Assembly: GCA_035354435.1 (NCBI GenBank)
Contig: DAOQAY010000079.1
Coordinates: 1 to 12,884, forward strand
DNA length: 12,884 bases
DNA from: JAKLDO01 sp035354435
GTDB lineage: Bacteria > UBP6 > UBA1177
Reading direction: 5' to 3'
Shown: in pieces, positions 6,463-12,884 of the stretch
Layout of the letters: the number at the start of each line of letters is the position of its first letter
How positions within the stretch are numbered: position 1 is the first letter of the stretch
The notes under the pieces: model-generated
What the model was told of the DNA's origin: nothing
Databases searched by the model: none
What the model saw: only the letters and a program-made list of their open reading frames with translations
Translations under genes and position numbers: made by a program

Positions 6463-7998
6463 TTAAAGCGGTATGTTGCCATGTTTTTTCGCAGGCAGAT
6501 CATCTCTTTTGGTAACAAGCATTTCAAGAGCCTTGATAAGTCTCGGCCTTGTTGTTTTCGGTTCAAAAATATCATCAATGTAACCGTTAGCCGCAGCTAT
6601 GTAAGGATTGGCAACATTTTCATTGTAAAGCTCTTCCTGTTCTGCAAGGAATTTCTCTTTATCTTCAGCGGCATCAAGCTCTTTTTTCATCAGTATTTCG
6701 ATTGCTCCCTTTGCACCCATAACTGCGATCTGAGCTGTAGGCCATGCATAGTTAAGGTCAGTCCTCAGATTCTTTGAAGCCATCGCAAGATATGCGCCGC
6801 CGGTTGATTTTCTTGTAACAACCGTGATCTTCGGAACTGTCGCTTCGCTGTAGGCATAAAGCATTTTCGCACCATGTCTGATAACGCCGCCGTATTCCTG
6901 TCCTGTTCCGGGAAGAAAGCCGGGAGTGTCAACAAAAGTGATAAGCGGAATGTTGAAAGCATCGCAGAATCTTACGAATCTTGCTGCTTTGCCAGATGAA
7001 TTGATATCAAGACATCCTGCAAGAACATTGGGCTGATTTGCAACAACACCGACTGAGCGGCCGTTAAGCCTTGCAAAACCGATAACGATATTCATTGCAT
7101 AAAGCGGCATAACTTCAAAGAACTGCCCGTCATCAAATATCATGTGAATAACATCTTTAATGTCATAACCTTTGTTCAGATTCATCGGAACTACTGAATT
7201 AAGAGCTTCTTCCATTCTGTCAAAAGCATCGGTACATTCAACAGCCGGAGCTTCTTCAGCATTATTTGATGGAAGATACGAGAGAAGTTTTCTGATAGCT
7301 TTGATACTGTCTTCTTCGGTTGCATGAGCAAAATGAGCCACACCCGATTTTGTCATATGAACAATCGCTCCGCCGAGCTGATCGACTGTGACATCTTCGT
7401 GAGTTACAGTTTTGACAACTTTAGGACCGGTAAGGAACATATACGAATTTGTGTCAGTCATGAAAACGAAATCTGTGAGTGCCGGAGAATAAACCGCTCC
7501 GCCTGCACATGGACCGTAAACTGCCGAAATCTGAGGAATTACACCGCTGGCAAGAGTATTTCTTTTGAAAATTTCGCCGTATCCGTTAAGTGAAAGGACA
7601 CCTTCAGGAATATTGGCACCGCCTGAATCGTTAAGCGCAACAAAAGGAGCACCGACTTTCAATGCAAGATCCATAACCTTACATATCTTCTCTCCGACGA
7701 TTTTGCCAAGAGATCCGCCGGCAACAGTAAAATCCTGTGCCGCAACAAAGATTTTTCTTCCTTCAACGGTTCCGTAACCTGTTACAACGCCATCGCCGAC
7801 GAAGCTTCCAGGTGCCGTTCCGCAACGGAGAGCATCAATTTCCTCAAAACTGCCGGCATCAAGAAGCATTGTCAACCTCTCGCGGGCTGCAAGCTTTCCT
7901 TTTTTGTGCTGATCGGCAATTCTTTTTTCTCCGCCGCCCAATTTTCCTTTTTCTTTTCTGGATCTAAGATCTGCCAGTTTTTCCTGGATTGTTACCAT
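6463..7998 (-). CDS. mmdA: Methylmalonyl-CoA decarboxylase alpha subunit (carboxyltransferase)
   Basis: This 511-residue acyl-CoA carboxyltransferase transfers the carboxyl group of (S)-methylmalonyl-CoA to biotin on MmdC, leaving propionyl-CoA, at the cytoplasmic face of the pump. It has the two crotonase-like halves of the family. The N half contains YGPCAGGAVYSPALTDF (161-177); the C half contains DTPGFLPGTGQE (357-368), the GGAY turn (400-403) and NYAWPTAQIAVMGAKGA (416-432). It ends in KHGNIPL, as in MmdA and PccB. Sequence alone cannot separate MmdA from a propionyl-CoA carboxylase beta subunit. The decision rests on the adjoining OadG-type, biotin-carrier and OadB-type genes and the absence of a biotin carboxylase gene here. 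The segment usually reading RKAYGGAY in this family reads RKSTGGAY (396-403). The start at 7998 has TGGAGA upstream and lies 21 bp after mce. Confidence 0.95.
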   Translation of the reverse strand: MVTIQEKLADLRSRKEKGKLGGGEKRIADQHKKGKLAARERLTMLLDAGSFEEIDALRCGTAPGSFVGDGVVTGYGTVEGRKIFVAAQDFTVAGGSLGKIVGEKICKVMDLALKVGAPFVALNDSGGANIPEGVLSLNGYGEIFKRNTLASGVIPQISAVYGPCAGGAVYSPALTDFVFMTDTNSYMFLTGPKVVKTVTHEDVTVDQLGGAIVHMTKSGVAHFAHATEEDSIKAIRKLLSYLPSNNAEEAPAVECTDAFDRMEEALNSVVPMNLNKGYDIKDVIHMIFDDGQFFEVMPLYAMNIVIGFARLNGRSVGVVANQPNVLAGCLDINSSGKAARFVRFCDAFNIPLITFVDTPGFLPGTGQEYGGVIRHGAKMLYAYSEATVPKITVVTRKSTGGAYLAMASKNLRTDLNYAWPTAQIAVMGAKGAIEILMKKELDAAEDKEKFLAEQEELYNENVANPYIAAANGYIDDIFEPKTTRPRLIKALEMLVTKRDDLPAKKHGNIPL

Positions 7999-8019
7999 TT
8001 TACAGTCTCCAAAAAGATA

Positions 8020-8421
8020 TTAATGTTTTTCCTCAGTGAGTTCCAAAAGAATTTTGGTCTCCTTCGGATGGATAAAAGCTATTTTTGTTCCATGAGCACC
8101 TCTCCTGGGCACTTCATCAATCAGCTTTATCCCTTTCTTCTTCATTTTCTCAATATCTGCTTCAACATTTTCACTGCTTACTGCAAGGTGATGCATGCCT
8201 TCGCCCCTTTTTTCAATAAACTTGGCGACAGGACTGTCCGGAGAAGTCGGCTGAAGAAGCTCAATTCTGCTTTCACCGATATCAAAAAACGCAACTTTTA
8301 CCTTCTGATCTTCAACAACCTCTTCGCCGGAATATTTAAGTCCGAGAACATCACGGTACAGAGTGACAAACTCTTCAATGTTATTAACCGCAATGCCGAT
8401 GTGATTGATTTTTCTTTTCAT
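8020..8421 (-). CDS. mce: Methylmalonyl-CoA epimerase
   Basis: This 133-residue protein is of the vicinal oxygen chelate fold, with two beta-alpha-beta-beta-beta modules (about 3-55 and 75-129). It interconverts (R)- and (S)-methylmalonyl-CoA through a metal-stabilised enolate. Visible candidate metal ligands are H7 in NHIGIAV, H78 in GMHHLAV and E127 in ILLELTE; RIELLQP (52-58) closes the first module as in known epimerases. Length and these motifs fit the family well. Its place between the mutase genes and the decarboxylase is logical, because the mutase uses the R form and the decarboxylase the S form. Its ATG directly follows the meaB TAG with no gap, so the two genes are probably translationally coupled. 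Confidence 0.94.
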   Translation of the reverse strand: MKRKINHIGIAVNNIEEFVTLYRDVLGLKYSGEEVVEDQKVKVAFFDIGESRIELLQPTSPDSPVAKFIEKRGEGMHHLAVSSENVEADIEKMKKKGIKLIDEVPRRGAHGTKIAFIHPKETKILLELTEEKH

Positions 8422-9357
8422 CTACTTACCCCATTTTATCTTAATATTTTCATCAAGTTCCTTCATTGCATAATACGGATTTGACTTTCCATTCACCAAG
8501 TCTTCAGTCCACCTGGTGAACATACCGCTGTCATTTAAAATTGCAAGAATATTCGCACCTATTCTATCCAGAGCCATATGCTTGAATTGATTGATTATTT
8601 TGTCTTTTTTAACTTGCATGCCGTTATTTTTCAGCCATGCACCTCTATCATATATTCTGTCCATGAGCACAGAAGTTCCCTTGTTTTCAGTAGCAACTGT
8701 TTCAACTACCGGAGGCTCCCACAGAAGTCTGTGCCTGTTGAGCTGGACTATCATGTTTATTTCAGCAACAAGTCTTTCCTTGCCATCCTTATCAGCCTTG
8801 TTCACAACAAAAATATCGGCAATCTCCATTATTCCGGCTTTTAGAGCCTGAACATCGTCACCCATACCGGGAACAAGAACAAGAAGCACAGTGTCAGCTA
8901 TGCTCATCACATCTATTTCACTCTGACCGACACCGACCGTCTCAACAATAAGCACATCAAAACCGGCACTTTTCATCAGGTTCAGCACATCAATTGTCGC
9001 CGGAGCAAGTCCGCCGAGACTCCCTCTGCTTCCCATCGACCTGATAAAAACTCCGGGGTCTGTGGAATGATCGCACATTCTGATCCTGTCGCCGAGTATG
9101 GCTCCGCCGGTAAAGGGCGAACTCGGATCTACAGCTACAACACCAACTGTTTTTCCCAAGTTTCTGTATTCTTTGATAATTCTATCGGTCAGTGAGCTTT
9201 TGCCAGCCCCGGGAGGGCCGGTGATACCAATGACAACAGTTTCGGAATTTTCTTTATAAAGATTCAGCAATATCTCTTCGGAACCTTTCCGGTCGTTTTC
9301 TATTTTTGTGATAAGTTTTGCAAGACTGCGGAAGTCAAATGCAATTTTATTATCCAT
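8422..9357 (-). CDS. meaB: Methylmalonyl-CoA mutase-associated GTPase
   Basis: This 311-residue protein is a SIMIBI-class G protein of the MeaB/ArgK family, which guards methylmalonyl-CoA mutase by gating adenosylcobalamin loading and removing damaged cofactor. It shows Walker A GPPGAGKSS (47-55), DPSSPFTGGAILGDRIRM (77-94) with the switch aspartates, ETVGVGQSE (139-147) and NKAD (186-189) for guanine recognition. The C-terminal helical part ends DENIKIKWGK. The old names ArgK or LAO/AO transport kinase do not describe its function. The ATG overlaps the end of mcmA2 in ATGGATAA, a classic coupling arrangement. Being in the operon right after the B12-binding subunit strongly supports the chaperone role rather than arginine transport. 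Confidence 0.95.
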   Translation of the reverse strand: MDNKIAFDFRSLAKLITKIENDRKGSEEILLNLYKENSETVVIGITGPPGAGKSSLTDRIIKEYRNLGKTVGVVAVDPSSPFTGGAILGDRIRMCDHSTDPGVFIRSMGSRGSLGGLAPATIDVLNLMKSAGFDVLIVETVGVGQSEIDVMSIADTVLLVLVPGMGDDVQALKAGIMEIADIFVVNKADKDGKERLVAEINMIVQLNRHRLLWEPPVVETVATENKGTSVLMDRIYDRGAWLKNNGMQVKKDKIINQFKHMALDRIGANILAILNDSGMFTRWTEDLVNGKSNPYYAMKELDENIKIKWGK

Positions 9358-9751
9358 CTTTCCTTACATTTTCCTTAATGAATTTAATGAATTCCTCAGA
9401 TGGTGTTCCAGGGGTGAAAACTGCTTTTATCCCCTGTCCTTTAAGAAAAGGAATATCACTTTCAGGAATTACACCGCCGCCGAAAACAAGAATATCTTCA
9501 GCACCTTTTGATTTCAGAATTTCTACTACTTTCGGCAGAAGTGTGTTGTGCGCACCGCTCAAAATTGAAAGACCCACCGCATCGACATCTTCCTGAATAG
9601 CTGCATTTGCAATAGCTTCAGGAGTCTGGCGGAGTCCTGTATAAATTACTTCCATTCCGGCATCTCTAAGTGCTCTTGCAACAAATTTTGCGCCTCTGTC
9701 ATGACCGTCAAGCCCCGGTTTTGCTATTAAAACTCTTATTTTCTGACTCAT
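9350..9751 (-). CDS. mcmA2: Methylmalonyl-CoA mutase, small cobalamin-binding subunit
   Basis: This 133-residue stand-alone B12-binding domain (Rossmann-like) holds adenosylcobalamin base-off/His-on against the catalytic subunit. The signature DxHxxG is present as D15-G16-H17-D18-R19-G20, with H17 the lower axial ligand to cobalt. SxL (S62-I63-L64) and GGG (91-93) line the nucleotide-tail pocket. In many bacteria this domain is the C-terminal ~130 residues of one ~730-residue chain; here it is a separate gene, as in archaea and several anaerobes. It starts 9 bp after mcmA1, and its Shine-Dalgarno sequence TAGGAGG includes the mcmA1 stop codon. Its own stop overlaps the meaB start. Confidence 0.95.
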   Translation of the reverse strand: MSQKIRVLIAKPGLDGHDRGAKFVARALRDAGMEVIYTGLRQTPEAIANAAIQEDVDAVGLSILSGAHNTLLPKVVEILKSKGAEDILVFGGGVIPESDIPFLKGQGIKAVFTPGTPSEEFIKFIKENVRKDG

Positions 9752-9760
9752 TTTGCCCTC

Positions 9761-11416
9761 CTACAGAACTACTGATTCTTTGTGTTCGCCAAATACTTCC
9801 TGCATCGTTCCTGTAATTTCGCCAAGAGTTGCATACACCTTTACAGCTTCAAGTATTTTAGGCATAAGGTTTTCAGTTCCCTGTGCTGCGGCCTTGATCT
9901 CGGCAAGTTTTCTAGCAACTAATTCGTTATCTCTTGACGCTTTCACGGCGTTGATCTTTGCGATCTGTGAAACTTGAATTGAACGGTCTACTTTAAGCAG
10001 ATTTGAAGGAGGAAGCTCTTTCACCTGAAATTTGTTGACTCCGACGACTATCTGCTCACCTCTTTCAACTTCCAACTGATAAGTATAAGCACTGTCCTGG
10101 ATTTCCTGCTGTACAAAACCTTTTTCGATAGCTTCGACCATTCCGCCGAGCTCATCAATCCTTTCAATATACTTTTTAGCTTTTGCATAGATACTGTCAG
10201 TAAGGGCTTCGACGAAATAGCTTCCAGCAAGAGGATCGATCGTGTCTGCTATTCCGCTTTCGTAAGCGACTATCTGCTGAGTACGGAGAGCGATTCTCAC
10301 GCTGTCTTCTGTCGGAAGTGCAAGAGCTTCATCTCTGCTGTTTGTATGAAGTGACTGTGTTCCGCCGAGTGTTGCGGCAAGTGTCTGCATTGTGACTCTG
10401 ACGATATTGTTGTCAGGCTGTTGAGCAGTGAGCGTGCAACCTGCGGTCTGAGTGTGGAAACGGAGCATCTGCGATTTCACATCTTTAGCATTGAAGCGGT
10501 TTTTCATTATTTCGGCCCAAAGCCTTCTTGCCGCTCTGAACTTTGCAACTTCTTCAAGCAGATTGTTGTGCGCATTGAAAAAGAATGAAAGTCTTGGTGC
10601 GAAAACATCAATATCCATGCCGGCTTTTATTGCAGCATCGGCATAAGCTATACCGTCAGCAATTGTGAACGCCACTTCCTGAACTGCGTTTGAACCTGCC
10701 TCACGGATATGATAACCTGAAATTGAGATCGTATTCCATTTCGTTACATTTTTTGCACAATATTCAAAAATATCGGTGATAAGTCTCATCGAAGGTTTCG
10801 GCGGAAAGCGGTATGTCCCTCTTGCAATATACTCTTTCAAAATGTCGTTCTGGATCGTTCCGTTAAGTTTGTCAGGAGTAAAACCCTGCTTTTCGGCAAC
10901 TGCAATATACATCGCAAGAAGCACGCCGGCAGTTGAATTTATAGTCATTGATGTTGAGACTTCGCCCAGTGGAATTCCATCAAAAAGGATTTCCATATCT
11001 TTGAGCGAGTCAATCGCAACACCGACTTTTCCTACTTCACCGTCGCTCATCGGATGATCTGAGTCATAACCGATCTGAGTCGGCAGGTCGAAAGCGACAG
11101 AAAGTCCTGTCTGGCCTGCACCGAGAAGATATTTGTATCTTTTGTTTGACTCTTCGGCGGTTCCGAAACCTGCATACTGACGCATTGTCCAGAATTTTCC
11201 GCGGTACATCGTGGACTGGACACCTCTTGTGAAAGGATAAAGACCGGGCAGACCTCTTGTTTCAAGATATTGCGGATCTTCAAAACCGGGAACATAAACC
11301 GGAGCGATCTCTTCATTAAACGATGTCTTAAACACCTGTTTTCTCTCAGGAAATTTAGCAACAGTTTTCCCGTAGGCGCCCTCTTTCCATTTTGCAAATT
11401 CAGCACTGATAGACAT
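9761..11416 (-). CDS. mcmA1: Methylmalonyl-CoA mutase, large catalytic subunit
   Basis: This 551-residue TIM-barrel subunit carries out the radical rearrangement of succinyl-CoA to (R)-methylmalonyl-CoA together with the B12-binding subunit McmA2. Family landmarks are YPFTRGVQSTMYRGKFW (60-76), TMRQYAGFGTAEESN (77-91), AFDLPTQIGYDSD (108-120), TINSTAGVLLAMY (158-170) and SISGYHIREAG (231-241), with H236 matching the active-site histidine of the Propionibacterium enzyme (H244). Y81 in RQYAGF matches its Y89, a residue kept in methylmalonyl-CoA mutases and changed to Phe in isobutyryl-CoA and Ile in hydroxyisobutyryl-CoA mutases, so the substrate call is well supported. The length and the absence of a C-terminal B12 domain fit the two-gene type. 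GAGAGGTGAG (11419-11428) lies before the ATG. It is the first gene of the operon. Confidence 0.96.
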   Translation of the reverse strand: MSISAEFAKWKEGAYGKTVAKFPERKQVFKTSFNEEIAPVYVPGFEDPQYLETRGLPGLYPFTRGVQSTMYRGKFWTMRQYAGFGTAEESNKRYKYLLGAGQTGLSVAFDLPTQIGYDSDHPMSDGEVGKVGVAIDSLKDMEILFDGIPLGEVSTSMTINSTAGVLLAMYIAVAEKQGFTPDKLNGTIQNDILKEYIARGTYRFPPKPSMRLITDIFEYCAKNVTKWNTISISGYHIREAGSNAVQEVAFTIADGIAYADAAIKAGMDIDVFAPRLSFFFNAHNNLLEEVAKFRAARRLWAEIMKNRFNAKDVKSQMLRFHTQTAGCTLTAQQPDNNIVRVTMQTLAATLGGTQSLHTNSRDEALALPTEDSVRIALRTQQIVAYESGIADTIDPLAGSYFVEALTDSIYAKAKKYIERIDELGGMVEAIEKGFVQQEIQDSAYTYQLEVERGEQIVVGVNKFQVKELPPSNLLKVDRSIQVSQIAKINAVKASRDNELVARKLAEIKAAAQGTENLMPKILEAVKVYATLGEITGTMQEVFGEHKESVVL

Positions 11417-11462
11417 ATCTCACCTCTCAAAATTTAGAAAAAAAACCTTTTTTTACCAGCCG

Positions 11463-11490
11463 ATTCTAATCTGCGATATTCAAATTGCAA
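11463..11490 (-). promoter_or_regulatory. Candidate promoter of the methylmalonyl-CoA operon
   Basis: On the - strand TTGCAA (11485-11490) and TAGAAT (11463-11468) are spaced 16 bp apart and match the sigma70 -35 and -10 boxes at 4/6 and 5/6. The predicted transcript would start near 11456-11457, leaving a leader of about 40 nt before mcmA1. The whole gap between the upstream gene and mcmA1 (11417-11592, 176 bp) is very AT-rich and is the only sizeable non-coding region ahead of the operon. I see no riboswitch there; in particular, it has no space for a cobalamin riboswitch between this promoter and the start. Confidence 0.45.
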
Positions 11491-11592
11491 AAAAAACCGT
11501 ATATATTTGGTTAAATTGAACTGTTTGATAAAAATAACCGTTAAAACAATCTCAATCTCATCGTATTTAGCACATGCAAAATTAAATCAGTA

Positions 11593-12882
11593 TCAGTAAA
11601 CGAACACAGGCGTATCACTATCAGGCACTAAATCATCATCTCCTGTTTCATCACCCGGTCTTTTCCCTGTCACGAGGTCTTTGGGATTATCAGGCTGAGG
11701 TGTGTAGTCATCAAACGGACACAGTTCAGGGTGATAGTCGCAGTAACATTCCATGTCACGAAGTTTTATTATAGGCTGTATGCTGTCTTCCCAGATAAGC
11801 CAGTGTCCTTCAAATTCCGCAAAGGACTGAAGGTAAAGCATTTCCTGCTCTTCATAATGCGGTGTGGGAAGCGAACAGAAAGTCTTTTTTGTGTCTATCC
11901 GGTAATAACACAGTTTTGCATCCTGTTCATCATAATTGTTGTTGGGCAGATGGATATTCCCGAGAAGAATTATATTGTTTTTCACCTGATTTATTGCTAT
12001 CGAGATTGTCCATTCGTATAGTCCGGGAATCTTGATTTCCTCATATTCTATCGGATTTTTACCTGCATCCGCTTTTACCAGCCAGTGATTGATAGATTTT
12101 TCTACATTCTCATAGTAAATAATATTCGGATTGTTCTGATCAATTGTCGGATATCTCAGTTCTTCTCCTTCTCTGTTCAGCTTCAGACAATCTTCACGAC
12201 TCTTCGGGTTTTTACTCAGATCACAGACAAATCCGTCAAAATTCTCATCATAGATCGGAAGAAGATTCCCGACTATGCCGGTGGAACTTACTGACAGATC
12301 TGATCCCGATCCCAGAGCCGTCCATTTCCATTCCCCTATCTTAGAGTACATCATTTTATAATTACTGTTCAACCCCGAACTTGACTCCTTCACATTCATG
12401 AAAACCCACTTGTCATTCATTACAGGTTCAAGATAAACTGTGTCAACATGCCGGGGATAAACCACTTTCCTGTTTCCGTTCTTATCGGAATAAATAAGAT
12501 AGCTGTATTTTGTGTCTTCACCTGTCAATCCGCTCTCTGTGACTGTCTGAAACGATGCTCCTTTGTGATAGGCAATTATGGCATTATTGCCGTTCTGCAT
12601 CATCACCTTGTATTTCCTTGTCGCTATGTCAAATTCAAAGGATTTGATGTGATTGGAATATTTTACGGTATCTATTGATGAAAGCTCAAGCCCCACCTTT
12701 CCATCTGACATATTAAAATGTTTGAAAAATCTTGGACCCGTCTGCCAGCCGTCAGGATTAACAGCATTTAAAGCCATGTCACATTGATCAAGGTATATCA
12801 AATCAAATTCACCCTTGTAAAGCGGTTTCAGATTATCCATCACGCACGGATATCCGCAGCAGTCATATTCCGGTTCCTTTGC
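11593..12882 (-). CDS. Unrecognised, probably exported protein with acidic C-terminus (5' end outside window)
   Basis: The frame is open from the right edge of the window to a TGA at 11593-11595, giving 429 visible residues. The GTG at 12841-12843 is not a convincing start because coding continues upstream with a cysteine-rich stretch reading EYDCCGYPC. I do not recognise the family. The visible part has repeated short beta-strand-like blocks with aromatic/Asp/Asn turns (for example YPRHVDTVYLEPV, NDKWVFMNV, NPNIIYYENV), which would suit a beta-propeller-like or other all-beta extracytoplasmic fold. A Cys cluster (MECYCDYHPELCPFDD) follows near the end, then an acidic tail (GDETGDDDLVPDSDTP) ending in PVFVY. 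Paired cysteines, no visible catalytic motif and the acidic tail suggest a secreted or surface protein. Any signal peptide or lipobox would be outside the window. It lies on the same strand as the operon but is separated from it by 176 bp. Confidence 0.7.
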   Translation of the reverse strand, partial: AKEPEYDCCGYPCVMDNLKPLYKGEFDLIYLDQCDMALNAVNPDGWQTGPRFFKHFNMSDGKVGLELSSIDTVKYSNHIKSFEFDIATRKYKVMMQNGNNAIIAYHKGASFQTVTESGLTGEDTKYSYLIYSDKNGNRKVVYPRHVDTVYLEPVMNDKWVFMNVKESSSGLNSNYKMMYSKIGEWKWTALGSGSDLSVSSTGIVGNLLPIYDENFDGFVCDLSKNPKSREDCLKLNREGEELRYPTIDQNNPNIIYYENVEKSINHWLVKADAGKNPIEYEEIKIPGLYEWTISIAINQVKNNIILLGNIHLPNNNYDEQDAKLCYYRIDTKKTFCSLPTPHYEEQEMLYLQSFAEFEGHWLIWEDSIQPIIKLRDMECYCDYHPELCPFDDYTPQPDNPKDLVTGKRPGDETGDDDLVPDSDTPVFVY

Positions 12883-12884
12883 AC

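Noticed and set aside
7906..8484. A 192-residue + strand reading frame across mmdA, mce and meaB
   Set aside because: It is antisense to three recognised genes, rich in Phe/Leu/Ser as expected from complementing their codons, and has no recognisable domain.
11494..11512. Terminator for the right-edge gene
   Set aside because: On the - strand AACC...GGTT is followed by a T-run, but the stem is only four pairs with a ten-base loop, too weak to call.
12838..12843. GTG-ATG pair as the true start of the right-edge gene
   Set aside because: The same frame stays open to the window edge with a plausible Cys-rich coding sequence (EYDCCGYPC) and no ribosome site before the GTG, so the gene is simply cut by the window.
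1..12884. tRNA, rRNA, CRISPR arrays, insertion sequences or phage genes
   Set aside because: No cloverleaf-like, repeat-spacer, transposase or integrase pattern was seen by eye on either strand; nearly all of the window is occupied by the listed genes.

Overview
The window reads as a chromosomal segment of an anaerobic, Gram-negative-type bacterium with moderately low GC (low 40s % by eye). Two things point this way. A sodium-pumping methylmalonyl-CoA decarboxylase module implies fermentative or syntrophic propionate metabolism. A secreted protein carries a cysteine-rich repeat of the 'Myxococcus cysteine-rich repeat' kind followed by a long acidic tail, a style known from Myxococcota and other uncultured delta-proteobacterium-like lineages. 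The taxonomic guess is weak and rests on protein style only.

Layout. On the + strand at the left edge are the C-terminal quarter of an acyl-CoA dehydrogenase (2-460, cut by the window) and murI, glutamate racemase (518-1297). Everything else is on the - strand. murI meets a rhomboid-family membrane protease (1286-2173) tail to tail with a 12-bp overlap. The rhomboid gene lies 42 bp downstream of a secreted deiminase of the agmatine/peptidylarginine deiminase superfamily (2216-3763), and the two probably share a promoter at about 3797-3824.

The core of the window (3841-11416) is one eight-gene operon, transcribed right to left: mcmA1-mcmA2-meaB-mce-mmdA-mmdD-mmdC-mmdB. Its products convert succinyl-CoA to (R)-methylmalonyl-CoA (B12-dependent mutase in two subunits, protected by the MeaB GTPase), epimerise it to the (S) form, and decarboxylate that to propionyl-CoA, with the free energy used to export Na+ (MmdABCD; biotin carried on MmdC). 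Genes are packed with 0-41 bp gaps, an ATGGATAA overlap, a TAG/ATG abutment and Shine-Dalgarno sequences that overlap upstream stop codons. A sigma70-like promoter candidate lies at 11463-11490, in a 176-bp AT-rich upstream region.

At the right edge is the 3' part of an unrecognised, probably exported gene (11593-12882, open to the window end) whose product ends in an acidic tail.

The most unusual element is mmdB. Its decarboxylase beta subunit is preceded by an apparent signal peptide and four to five ankyrin repeats, a fusion not part of the standard OadB/MmdB/GcdB architecture. Second is the deiminase, which ends in a Cys-rich module, an acidic linker and a terminal GCS motif with no membrane anchor. 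It sits next to a rhomboid protease gene that lies in the same reading frame just after the deiminase's TAG stop and has no visible Shine-Dalgarno sequence.
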